64,000 nt of DNA, from assembly GCF_038502225.1 (NCBI RefSeq), contig NC_091311.1, positions 28,419,230 to 28,483,229 of the forward strand, written 5' to 3'. Under the pieces are notes generated by a model. The model searched no databases and was not told the origin of the DNA. It worked only from the letters and a program-made list of their open reading frames with translations. Shown here one piece after another: positions 23,460-33,855 of the stretch (its first letter is position 1; every line of letters starts with the position of its first letter). Both the position numbers and the translations under genes were made by a program. This stretch comes from Cherax quadricarinatus. Taxonomy: Eukaryota > Arthropoda > Malacostraca > Decapoda > Parastacidae.

Positions 23460-25035
23460 TTCAGTTAAAGGACGCAAGGGCAACTAATGTGACATTTCAT
23501 TGTGGCAACGTTTCGCTGCCCAGGAGCTTTGTCAAGCTGTTACGGTTACGATGTTGTAAGCAGGCATTGTTGAAGCTATCGTTCCTACATGCATTATGTT
23601 CGCTGAGGCATGTTTCGAGGTTTCTTGCCGTTTCACTTACATATATCCTGTCACAGCCTCCACATGGTTCATGGTGCTTCGATTTTGTCCTGGCTAGATC
23701 CTCTATGGAAGTGCTGGATGCGATGGCGACTCTGGTGTTAGCTTGTGAAAGTACTTTAGAAATGTTTAATGCAACCTGACTGTTAGGAAGAATTATAACT
23801 TTGTTAGTAGAAGTGTTGGTGCGTGCAGAATTAATGATCTGAAGGGCTCTTCTCTTGCACTCTTTGATGAAAAAGGAAGGAAAATGTAAATCAGTGAAGG
23901 TTTGGTGTATCTATGTACATTCATCGTCAGGAAACTTTGGACTACAAATTCGGTATGCTCTTAGGAAAAATACGATGATGATGCCTCTTTTGGTCTTAGT
24001 ACCTTGACTGGAGAAGAAGTGTTTGAGATCATTTTTGTTTGTAGGTTTACTGCAAACTTGAAATCTTAGATTATCTACTTTGTGAATGAGGACGTCTAGA
24101 AAAGGTATCTTGTTATTGGACTCTTCTTCGAGTGTAAACTGGATACCCGGTTCAGTCGCGTTGAGCCTTGCCTGAAGATTCCGCACATCAAAACGTTTGG
24201 GAGTTATTATGAGGATGTCGTCCACATAACGTAATTAAGTGACGCTGGAGGGGAAGATGTTGGCGAAATGTTCAGCCTTAAGGTGTTCCATGTACAAATT
24301 GGCTAAGACGGCTCTTATGGGGGACCCCATTCCCATACCATAGATTTGTTTGTAGAGTCTGTTATTAAAAGGAAAACAGTTGAAATTAATGCAGAGTTCA
24401 ATCAAGTTAACAAAAACTCCGAGAGGTAGAGGAAGATTAAGGTCCCGATTGGCTTTACGTCGTAGAACGTTAATGGCTTGTGTGGTGGGTACTTTAGTTA
24501 AGAGAGAAGTTACGTCCAGACTACTTAGTTTTTTGATTCGGATGGAGAGGTTTTTGATGTGATTGAGAAGGTCCCCAGAAGGCAGGAAAGATGTTTGACA
24601 AGAACTCCGGCTAGTCTGTGTAGTGCACTGCCTATACCTGATGTGACTGGTCTAAGAGGAATATTATGTTTATGGATCTTAAACCATACATGTGTGCTGG
24701 TTTAAGGTTGCTGGGTATCAAGTACAGAAGTTTCTTTCCTTCACAAGTGTGTTCGAGTATTTGTCTGGTTTTGTATATGAAATCTTTGGTGTCTCCCACT
24801 GTTGTGTGCTGATGGGGTCATATGTTGACTGATCATTCATAAGGTCTATCATTTTGGTGTAGTTACAGGTGTTGAGTATGACGATACCACCTTTGTCGGC
24901 GGTGTTGACGATAATATTTGCGTCATTAGCAAGGTAACAGCTTGACAAAGCTCCTGGAGAGCGAAACGTTGCCACAATAAAATGTCCCATTAATTGCACT
25001 TGTGTCCTTTTATTTAACATATTGTCGGTAATTCT
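23460..25035 (-). pseudogene. Penelope-like retroelement with GIY-YIG endonuclease
   Basis: Read on the minus strand. The N-terminal block NIIVNTADKGGIVILN (about 24870-24920) precedes the RT region, which includes YGMGMGSPIRAVLANLYMEH (about 24270-24340). A TAA then replaces one codon just before LRYVDDILIITP, the catalytic YVDD box (about 24205-24235). GIQFTLEEESNNKIPFLDVL follows. The C-terminal domain reads EPCGGCDRIYVSETARNLET and LSEHNAC (about 23570-23670), typical of the GIY-YIG endonuclease of Penelope-like elements. The two ends carry the same terminal repeat in inverted orientation (minus at 23460-23545, plus at 24940-25035). Besides the internal stop, other frame breaks separate the N-terminal block from RT. 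It encodes target-cleaving and reverse-transcribing activities in intact relatives; this copy is inactive. Confidence 0.88.
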
Positions 25036-25059
25036 ACTAATATTTGTACAAATGAGTTC

Positions 25060-25082
25060 ACAGACATGCGCGCGCGCGCACG

Positions 25083-25144
<62 letters not shown>

Positions 25145-25145
25145 C
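25060..25145. repeat. (CG)n(CA)n microsatellite
   Basis: An alternating CGCG stretch followed by about 30 CA units, next to a truncated LINE B copy. Confidence 0.95.
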
Positions 25146-25147
25146 AG

Positions 25148-25672
25148 CACATGCACACATGCAGCACCAGTCTGGAACCCACACCTGGTCAAGCACGTCA
25201 AGAAGTTAGAGAAAGTACAAAGGTTTGCAACAAGGCTAGTCCCAGAGCTCAAGGGAATGTCGTACGAGGAAAGGTTAAGGGAAATCGGACTGACGACACT
25301 GGAGGACAGAAGGGTCAGGGGAGACATGATAACGACATACAAGATACTGCGGGGAATAGACAAGGTGGACAGAGATAGGATGTTCCAGAGAGGGGACACA
25401 GGGACAAGGGGTCACAGCTGGAAGCTGAAGACTCAGACGAGTCACAGGGACGTTAGGAAGTATTTCTTCAGTCACAGAGTTGTCAGCAAGTGGAATAGCC
25501 TAGCAAGTGAAGTAGTGGAGGCAGGAACCATACATAGTTTTAAAAAGAGGTATGACAAAGCTCAGGAAGCAGAGAGAGGACCCAGTAGCGATCAGTGAAG
25601 AGGCGGGGCCAGGAGCTGAGTCTCGACCCCTGCAACCACAATTAGGTGAGTACAATTAGGTGAGTACACACA
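25148..25672 (+). pseudogene. LINE family B, C-terminal domain and 3' tail
   Basis: One frame stays open from about 25150 to 25598: APVWNPHLVKHVKKLEKVQR, MSYEERLREIGLTTLEDRRV, DMITTYKILRGIDKVDRDRM, RGHSWKLKTQTSHRDVRKYF, SKWNSLASEVVEAGTIHSFK. This is the terminal domain of a family B LINE reverse transcriptase. The catalytic region is absent (5' truncation at the CA tract). The 3' tail GAGGCGGGGCCAGGAGCTGA ends in AGGTGAGTACACACACACA. Confidence 0.88.
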
Positions 25673-25689
25673 CACAAACTTCATTTTTT

Positions 25690-26379
25690 CCTTTGGAAAG
25701 CAGTTAATACTCTTAGATCATTCTTCTCTGGCATTATTAGCGTGGTCACCTTCACCGCTGTTGTGACCTAGACTTATAACTTCTCAAGAATGGACGGACA
25801 CTTAACGTTTCCACAGCTACATGACTTAATATTATCCCCCCGTTACCCCCCGTTCCCCCCACCCCCCATCCCAAAAAAAAGGCATATTTATCCCAAAAAG
25901 TGCCTTCAGAATGCGTCTTGAAAATTAAAATACATGTCGACAGAGCACAGACAAACAAATAAGTCGCATCACCCCAAAATGTTAGTCTGGGAAATAAATT
26001 AGAGCAGAAGAGATGTTGCTACGGTGCTCGGAAGTTATACACAACGTGTCCCAGATTCTGAAAGTCCAGTGGACAGCGGCCAATTTGTCTCTGATCCGTA
26101 CGATGGACAAGTGAAATGCATATCTAAACAGGTCACATAAGGCATGCGAGACGCTGCCAAGGAAATGTCACGCGGCGCATAAATTTGAAGAGGTGATGTG
26201 GGAGGAATGACAGAGGAGGCGAGGCAGCCCAGATGGCCTCACCGGCTGGAGGAACTGCAGGCATTTGCATAGGTAAGTAGACGTCCGGGGGACTTTAACT
26301 CGGTGTAAACTGTCTCCAACTTGTCCTTGGAGGTAGATGGACCGATCATCAGGTTGCTATCCCGGGGTAGGGGGAGGAA
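25690..26379. other. Unannotated sequence
   Basis: A C-rich run lies at 25838-25872. No gene recognised. Confidence 0.4.
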
Positions 26380-26745
26380 CAATCTTCCGAGACGCTGAGG
26401 CAATCGTACAAGAGTTGTAGGCAATCTTAGAATATGCGGGGGGGGGGGGGGTAGCAGTCTTACGAGAGTTGCGGGGCAATCTTCCAAGACACGGGAGGAC
26501 AGTGTTACGAGAGAGAGCTGCGGGCAGTCTTCCAACACACGGAGTGCGGTCTACCAAAAGCTGCAGGCAATCTTCTAAGGCGCAAGGATAATCTTGAAAG
26601 AAGTGCGGGCAATCTTCCAAGACACGGGAAGAAGGAGGGGTATTCTTGAAAAAGCGGAGGCGATCTTGCAAGACATGGCGGCAATTTTCCAAAACCTTCG
26701 GAGAAAAAATCTTTCAAGCCACGGCGGCAATCTTACAAGAAACGG
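26380..26745. repeat. Degenerate minisatellite of about 25 bp
   Basis: Phrases such as GCAATCTTCCAAGACACGGG, GGCAATCTTACAAGA and GGCAATTTTCCAAAACC recur at intervals of roughly 24-27 bp with heavy divergence. A G14 run lies near 26439-26452. The Leu/Pro/Arg-rich minus frames over it are repeat artefacts. Confidence 0.7.
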
Positions 26746-26749
26746 ATGC

Positions 26750-27544
26750 TTGCAGTCATCCATTCTGCTTTTCAATTGCAGTGATCACTCGGCATTAATC
26801 CCATGAAACCGGTCTCCGGAAAATTGCACGAACGAACAGGATAGTTAAGGAAGAAATCTCTGTACTCGGCGATGCTTGTGTTTATTTACATTCAGCTGGA
26901 AATGAGGTGGTGGAGAGCATACCACCTGCGTTAACCTCACAGGCGGAGCAAACACTAACCTCCCGCCGTCTCTGTTACCATCACCGCTAATGTAAACACC
27001 TAGCTACGCTCTCCCACCTTTACGAGCCCTGGCTATCATCATCTTACCATTAATCTCGGGCAAAAAGCATGCTCCCCGGTTCCCTGAATGAAATATTGTC
27101 TCCAGGGATCTGATTTCACGCTCATAAATCAAATGTTGTGCTCCGCGTTGCTCAGGGGATGAATTTTTGTCAGATTGGTGGTATTCAGTTAAGACGCAAT
27201 TGATGTTAACTTGGGCTGAGGCAAGCGTGCGTGTAGACGGGGAAAATAATTTGATAGATATATGTTGAAGGATGTAGATGAAGGTTCGCTGCTGCTATGG
27301 CTCAAGGGAAGGAATTTTGGGCTATAAAATACCCGAAAATAACACTCATTTTATTCAATTTTTAGCAGCTTGGCGAAGCCCTATGTTCTAATGAAGGGCT
27401 TATGACCCAGCCTTTTGTAACGTCTTATAATCAGTTTAGGCTTAAAATTTTACTTATTTATGAAAATATATTTCTGAGACATGCACGCGCACACTATATT
27501 TGTATAATAATATATAATATATATATATATAATTATTATTATTG
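26750..27544. other. Unannotated sequence
   Basis: No gene, RNA or clear mobile element recognised. Confidence 0.4.
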
Positions 27545-27646
27545 TAACCACGAACGAGTGGAATTGATCAGCAACAACACTTCACTAGCCAAGGACTCGA
27601 ACCCATGTTGTACTGGCCCACCTCATTGTGAGCTAGAACCATATGA

Positions 27647-27650
<4 letters not shown>
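27545..27650 (-). mobile_element. tRNA-derived SINE, minus strand
   Basis: The minus strand reads ATGGTTCTAGCTCACAATGA, then ACATGGGTTCGAGTCCTTGG with a perfect B box, then a tail GTGAAGTGTTGTTGCTGATC and ATAATAATAA. The B-box region and flanks match the 21025-21150 copy. The 5' side abuts (TA)n. Confidence 0.6.

Positions 27651-27741
<91 letters not shown>
27650..27741. repeat. (TA)n microsatellite
   Basis: About 46 pure TA units. Confidence 0.97.
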
Positions 27742-27743
<2 letters not shown>

Positions 27744-27912
27744 CACCCCTCTGAAGGAGGGGTGTTAATGTTGCAGTTTAAAAACTGTAATGTAAAGCAC
27801 CCTTCTGGCAAGACAGTGATGGAGTGAATGATGGTGAAAGTTTTTCTTTTTCGGGCCACCCTGCCTTGGTGGGAATCGGCCAGTGTGATAATAAAATAAT
27901 AATAAAATAAAA
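27742..27912 (+). mobile_element. LINE family C 3' tail only
   Basis: TCTGAAGGAGGGGTGTTAAT through TTTCGGGCCACCCTGCC and GGCCAGTGTGATAATAAA equals the last ~150 bp of the family C element at 57060-57208. No coding sequence is present, so this is a severe 5' truncation or a tail-sharing element. Confidence 0.8.
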
Positions 27913-27914
27913 AA

Positions 27915-27916
27915 TA

Positions 27917-27973
<57 letters not shown>
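27915..27973. repeat. (TA)n microsatellite
   Basis: A TA tract between the LINE C tail and the Penelope-type repeat. Confidence 0.96.
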
Positions 27974-27975
<2 letters not shown>

Positions 27976-28443
27976 GTAACAAGATCACAGTAAACAGGTG
28001 ATTTCAGAATATGCAAAACAACCACTGTGAAAGAATATAGAAATTCCAAGCGCTTTCGTGACTACTCACATTTTCAAGGAACAATGAAAATAATGCATCA
28101 AAGGAAGGCATATAACGGGTCTAGCCCACACCTCACTATCACATCCCACAACAAAGCAACACCTGACACGCGATTCGTAAGAAAGGGAACAATGCAGCAG
28201 GCCCGCTGGCCCAACTAGACAGGCCCTTCACACAACCCACCAACAAACTATTCTACCCAAGAATTAAGAATTTTAAAACTTATTATTTGTCCAGGTGTTG
28301 CTTTGTTGTGGGATGTGATAGTGAGGCATGGGCTAGATCCTTTATATATTCCTTCCTTTGATGCATTACTTTCATTGTTCCTTGATAATGTGAGTAGTCA
28401 CGAAAGCGCTTGGAATTTTTATATTCTTTCACAGTGGTTGTTT

Positions 28444-28447
<4 letters not shown>
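27974..28447. mobile_element. Foldback pair of Penelope-type terminal repeats (family 3)
   Basis: The left arm (about 27974-28165, minus orientation) and right arm (about 28290-28447, plus) are reverse complements. They share GCAAAACAACCACTGTGAAA, TTCCAAGCGCTTTCGTGAC and TGTGATAGTGAGGCATGGGC. The plus arm contains CTTGATAATGTGAGTAGTCA then CGAAAGCGCTTGG, a hammerhead-like core. About 120 bp of other sequence sits between the arms. Confidence 0.75.

Positions 28448-28523
<76 letters not shown>
28448..28523. repeat. (TA)n microsatellite
   Basis: A TA tract separating two family 3 Penelope-type repeats. Confidence 0.97.
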
Positions 28524-28527
<4 letters not shown>

Positions 28528-28709
28528 AAACAACCACTCTGAAAGAATAGAGAAATTCCAAGCGCTTTCGTGACTACTCACATTATCAAGGAACTATCAA
28601 GGATAGTTCCTTGATAATGTGAGTAGTCACGAAAGCGCTTGGAATTTCTCTATTCTTTCAGAGTGGTTGTTTTGCATATTCTGAAATCACCTGTTTACTG
28701 TGATCTTAT

Positions 28710-28712
<3 letters not shown>
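28524..28712. mobile_element. Perfect palindrome of Penelope-type repeat (family 3)
   Basis: Arms 28525-28596 and 28604-28675 are exact reverse complements of about 72 bp around the 7-nt centre TCAAGGA. Each arm runs from GCAAAACAACCACTCTGAAA to AAGGAACTA. After the palindrome, ATTCTGAAATCACCTGTTTA and CTGTGATCTTATTGC continue the family 3 repeat seen at 27980. Both arms hold the hammerhead-like core. Confidence 0.9.
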
Positions 28713-29025
<313 letters not shown>

Positions 29026-29028
29026 TTT

Positions 29029-29348
29029 TGTAGACAGCCTGTACTGTCTGCACAGACAGCCCATGCTGTCTGCCAGCTTAGTTCATATTTCGCGCCACTC
29101 AGGTGCTGCCATCTATAGGCCTTGCCACTTCAGTATGCCCAGACTTGCCTCGCTCTCACTCACACAGCGGCCTGGCTTCAACACACAAGTACTCTCATCT
29201 CTCTCTCGTGGGCATGGCCCTGCCCGGGCCATGGGCACAAACACACAAGCCTGTGTAACCCACCACTACTTAACAATAAACTAAGAAGCCTCCGAAGAAG
29301 TATATCATTTAACTACCCGCTCTACAGCTACCAAACAGCCCCGTTATA
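29029..29348 (+). mobile_element. 5' long terminal repeat (about 320 bp)
   Basis: The copy from TGTAGACAGCCTGTACTGTC to CCAAACAGCCCCGTTATA is nearly identical to 31684-32003; differences are confined to the last ~15 bases. TGGTACCAGCGGTGGTC follows at 29351, a position and TGGTaCCAG sequence suited to a tRNA primer-binding site. AATAAACTAAGAAG near 29274 could serve as a polyadenylation signal. Confidence 0.8.
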
Positions 29349-31683
29349 AATGGTACCAGCGGTGGTCGCAGCGTTGTGTTTACCCTGGAGAGAGGAAGGA
29401 GAGGTATGAAGTCACCTTCATTTCATCACCCTACACAAGAAGCATCCGTCTCTCAACGAGTTATCCTGATGTCGTGTCTGCACGTTTGAGCATCCAGACA
29501 CAGGTACAAGCAGGATCCAGCCGAAATTTATCGAAATTCTCCGAGAAATGTGAGTGGCGTCACAGTGACCCCACGCTACAGCGTCCCAGTGACCCCACGC
29601 TGTTTCTCAAGTCACGTGTTCAGCGTCACTTGTATGTTGCTGTTGTTGTTCAGCTCAGCACAGCTGTTTCAGCAAGCCAGAGGTGAGTTTTGTGGTGATT
29701 TCTGCGTCCAGTGTGAGCTTCTCCACGTGTTTGTGGGTGGAGGAGGAGGAAGAGGAAGTGGCTGTTCCTCACCTTGCCCATGCCCGCCCTGCCATACACA
29801 CGCACGCTCCTCGCCGCTAGCCTACCATATACCACTCACCACTGCCCACTCCCTCTGCTGTGTTTTCTGCTGTTTTTCGTATGAATTCATTGCCAGTGCT
29901 GTGTATCCGAGTGCCCGAGGCCACTCGAAGCTGCGTGGATCAGCATCCCACGTAGATTACGACGTCACGTGCGTGTGGCCGATGTCACGTAGACCTACAA
30001 AGCCACGTGAGTTACCAGATGTCCCAAGGCCTCATGCTGTGGTCTGCTGCCCGCATCACATCGACGCCACCCACGATGCTGCCCGACTTCATGACGTCAC
30101 GATGTCTGCCTGACGTCACCTCGAGATGTCTGCCTGACGTCACCTCGAGATGTCTGCTGACGTCACCTCACGATGTCTGCTGACGTCACCTCACGATGTC
30201 TGCCTGACGTCACCTCACGATGTCTCCTGACGTCACCTCACGATGTCTGCTGACGTACCTCGAGATGTCTGCTGACGTCACCTCACGATGTCTGCACCTC
30301 GAGATGTCTGCTGACGTCACCTCACGATGTCTGCTGACGTCACCTCACGATGTCTGCCTGACGTCACCTCGAGATGCTGACGTCACACGATGTCTGCTGA
30401 CGTCACGATGTCTGCTGACGTCACCTCACGATGTCTGCCTGACGTCACCTCGAGATGTCTGTTGACGTCACTGCTGCTGACGTCACCTTGCGACATCACG
30501 CCTGACATCACATGATGTCACATCGAGTGTTCTAGTAATTATTTCAGTATTGTCGAGAAGATTGAGAGAAAATATATGTCGTGTGTTAATTAATTCCTCT
30601 CAGTCAGTGTTCTCACATTTTAGTATGTCTTAGTCAGTTTTATGCGCAGAAAAGCATCATTTGCTAGTTAAGCCATGTTGTACCGTATGTACAGCGGTGT
30701 GTTTTTAAAGTTCCGTGTGTCCAGTGAGGTCTGTGGTCAGACCCTTGAGTTGTACCACTAAGTCACCCGTGACCAGTGTGTTTGACAGCTGATTTCTCAG
30801 CCCTGAGCGTATGAGCCCCCTTGTACAGAAAGCTTTTATGCTCGTCGCTCGTGATGTTCTGTAGAATCGTACCTGCTACGATTCCCATCGAGATTTGTTT
30901 CACTTCACCTCCAGACCTTCAGAGTGCAGTTATATGTAGAGAAACAAGTCTGGGGACGCTTAGACTAACCTCTGCTATAACTCCACCTGTCGAGAGATGA
31001 TACTCGTCAAGCCGCAGCCAGGCCTGTCGGCAGGCGCTGTGTCAGCCTCGTGTCACAAGCTTCAGTGAGCAGCCTGCACAAAGAAGATGTCACTTTGACT
31101 GCTAGCTCTCTCACTGCAGTCTGGTGTATGATGTTACGACTCCCAGATGTTTCGCCCAGTCGTCTCTGCCACGACTCGCTCCACAACTCGCTCCACGCTC
31201 GCCGGCAGTGATAGCCCAGCGACAGTACCAGTCGAGAAGTGTCCTCCTGAGTCGCTTGCCAGAAGTCCTGCCCAGTTGCCGAGTTTTGTCGACGCCTCAC
31301 TCGAGGGCACCAGCATGTCGTGCCCCAGGTTGAGTGAAAACCTGCAGCGACTCCTACGATGACTGCTTCACCGTTCCAGAGACCGTACCCTGTTACGTCA
31401 CAGCTCAGCCGCAGCGATGTCTCCCGTGTTGCAGTATCTGTCCAGACGCAGGAAGGCGTGCAGTGATGCACTTCGATGCTCACTGCCTATGACCACGATG
31501 TTTAGCACACCCCACATGTTTTTTTCTTCCCTCCCTGTAGGAAGTTTTTTTTTTTCCATGTCCATATGTATATATATGTTTTTATTTTGTGTTCTGTGCC
31601 CTGTTCCTACGAGAGAGAGACCGAGTTTCTTTTACTACCAGTATTGTCGCGTCGGGACGACGCGCGATAGGTGGCCGAGCGTA
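29349..31683 (+). mobile_element. Internal region of non-autonomous LTR element
   Basis: The roughly 2.3 kb between the LTRs starts with the putative primer-binding site and holds no recognisable gag, protease, RT or integrase. Frames at 29550-30113 (187 codons) and 31007-31483 minus (158 codons) show no domain I know. It contains the TGACGTCA array and a T-run near 31540. No clear purine tract precedes the second LTR and no target duplication was found, so a duplicated-block origin is not excluded. Confidence 0.6.
30082..30500. promoter_or_regulatory. Array of 17 TGACGTCA (CRE-like) palindromes
   Basis: A tandem repeat of about 21-25 bp, pattern TGACGTCACCTCACGATGTC with TGCC or TGC, and a CTCGAGATG variant. 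By reading I count 17 exact TGACGTCA and one decayed TGACGTAC. TGACGTCA is the classic CREB/ATF site; whether it acts as an enhancer here is inference. Confidence 0.75.
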
Positions 31684-32003
31684 TGTAGACAGCCTGTACT
31701 GTCTGCACAGACAGCCCATGCTGTCTGCCAGCTTAGTTCATATTTCGCGCCACTCAGGTGCTGCCATCTATAGGCCTTGCCACTTCAGTATGCCCAGACT
31801 TGCCTCGCTCTCACTCACACAGCGGCCTGGCTTCAACACACAAGTACTCTCATCTCTCTCTCGTGGGCATGGCCCTGCCCGGGCCATGGGCACAAACACA
31901 CAAGCCTGTGTAACCCACCACTACTTAACAATAAACTAAGAAGCCTCCGAAGAAGTATATCATTTAACTACCCGCTCTACAGCTACCAAACAAGCCCTTT
32001 ATA
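31684..32003 (+). mobile_element. 3' long terminal repeat (about 320 bp)
   Basis: Matches 29029-29348 almost base for base until ACCAAACA, then reads AGCCCTTTATA in place of GCCCCGTTATA. A 36/37-bp minisatellite begins immediately after it. Confidence 0.8.
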
Positions 32004-32478
32004 GGAGCACCATGCTTGTGTCCAGTTGTTTCCCATCCCAGGGGCACCATGCTTGTGTCCAGTTGTTTCCCATCCCAGGGACACCATGCTTGTGTCCAGT
32101 TGTTTCCCATCCCAGGGACACCATGCTTGTGTCCAGTTGTTTCCCATCCCAGGGACACCATGCTTGTGTCCAGTTGTTTCCCATCCCAGGGACACCGGGC
32201 TTGTGTTGCAGTTGTTCCCATCCCAGGGACACCGGGCTTGTGTTGCAGTTGTTCCCATCCCAGGGACACCGGGCTTGTGTCCAGTTGTTTCCCCTCCCAG
32301 GGACACCGGGCTTGTGTCCAGTTGTTCCCATCCCAGGGACACCGGGCTTGTGTCCAGTTGTTCCCATCCCAGGGACACCGGGCTTGTGTCCAGTTGTTCC
32401 CATCCCAGGGACACCGGGCTTGTGTCCAGTTGTTCCCATCCCAGGGACACCGGGCTTGTGTCCAGTTGTTCCACATTC
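32004..32478. repeat. 36/37-bp minisatellite, about 13 copies
   Basis: The unit is ACCATGCTTGTGTCCAG then TTGTTTCCCATCCCAGGGAC. The first five units are 37 bp (CATGCTTG, TTTCCC). Later ones are 36 bp (CGGGCTTG, TTCCC), and two carry GTGTTGCAG instead of GTGTCCAG. All six frames are open because of the unit length. It abuts the LTR end. Confidence 0.95.
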
Positions 32479-32506
32479 CTGCCATTTACACCAGCCCCAG
32501 AGTTCT

Positions 32507-32580
32507 TTTTAGAATGCTTAACAATTCACGAACGAGCGAAATTAATTCGCTCGTTCGCGAGTTGCTAATCATTTTAAAAA
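32507..32580. repeat. Imperfect palindrome with 12-bp perfect core arms
   Basis: CGAACGAGCGAA (32529-32540) and TTCGCTCGTTCG (32546-32557) flank a 5-nt loop. Arms extend imperfectly to about 34 nt each side (TTTTAGAATGCTTAACAATT against the complement of AGTTGCTAATCATTTTAAAA). Confidence 0.85.
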
Positions 32581-32599
32581 ATCTCTCGTGAGCCAGTGT

Positions 32600-33640
32600 A
32601 TGCGGCATAATGAGATGAAATGTTGTGTGACGAACGTCGAACAAAATGTAACATACTCGGCGCACGCCACAGTGTGCCAATGAAGGAGGAAGCATAATAG
32701 GAAGATAAAGGGTTGAGAGAGAGAGAGAGGAACGAAGACAATGAAGGAGGGAGAAAATAAAGAAGGCCAGAGGAAACTCCATCATCCCAAACTCAACAGT
32801 GTCGCCCACCGCAAACGACCTCGACATAATTAAGTGCAAATTAATGCTTCCCTGGCTAATAGAGGCGCTCATAAGCTATCCATTGCTACCATCTATCCTC
32901 AGACCACCACAGATAAGCCTCCCATTATTATTCTTAATAAACAAAGGTTAATATGAGTACATCTGGATATATTCTGTATTCACAGTCTGTTACAAAGGAT
33001 ATTTAGGATTACTTTACAAATATATCGTATAGCATTTTTTATTCATAACAAACTTTGACATATCGTGAAGTTTATTGTACGATCTTTGTGTTTTTCGATT
33101 AAATAGCGCACTATGTTTGAGAATTTGTCTGTACGGCTAGCCATATACCATTTAATTTGATCATCTATGTGTCTGCCAGACTGCCAAAAATACTTGTAGC
33201 CCAACCTAAAGATGGTGCCACAAGTTGTTGGTGCCACAAGCTGGTGGTGCCACAAACTCTTATCACCAGTGAACATGTACAAAAAAATCGAGTCTAATTA
33301 TACTAATATAAAAACTTATTACAACCGTCTGTAAAAATAATTTTTTAATGAGTTTTTTCACAAATACCTATAAATATATAAAGGACCGTGTGCAAAATCG
33401 CATTATTAATTTACACCAATAACATGCAAAAGAGACGAATGTATAGTTATTGCAAAAAAGTTTGTAAAAACACCTGGAAATGAACACAAGCAGCATGTAA
33501 AAAAAAAAAACTGTTAACTTCAGCAAAATCTGTAAATTTGAGCTGAACAAATGTAGTTTAGGTTGCAATAAATTTTCACTTTTTGTAAATGCAATAGCTA
33601 AGCAATATGTAAAAAAATTTGGAATTAGAATATAAATGCA
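32600..33640. other. Unannotated AT-rich sequence
   Basis: A short tandem repeat of GGTGCCACAAG (three times, 33213-33258) is present. No gene recognised. Confidence 0.45.
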
Positions 33641-33654
33641 ATGGAATACATTAG

Positions 33655-33855
33655 TATATGGCTTATCTACCAGCGTATTTACCAGCCTACCTACCACCCT
33701 ATCTACCATCCTACCTTCAGCCTACCTAACAGGTCTAACTACCAGCCTACCTGAGAGTCTACTTACCGGCCTACTTACCAACCTACCAGTCTACCAACCT
33801 ACCAGCCTACTAGCAAACTACTCACCAGCCTATCTACCAGCCTGCCTACAAACTT
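33655..33855. repeat. Degenerate CTACCAGC-type short tandem repeat
   Basis: ACCAGCCTACC, CTACCAGC and CTACCAACC variants recur on a 4-bp to 16-bp beat. Confidence 0.8.

Noticed and set aside
29550..30113. Possible gag-like protein of 187 codons inside the LTR element
   Set aside because: No zinc knuckle or other gag feature; the frame runs into the TGACGTCA tandem array.
31964..32591. Overlapping 146-191 codon frames on both strands
   Set aside because: All are produced by the 36/37-bp minisatellite.
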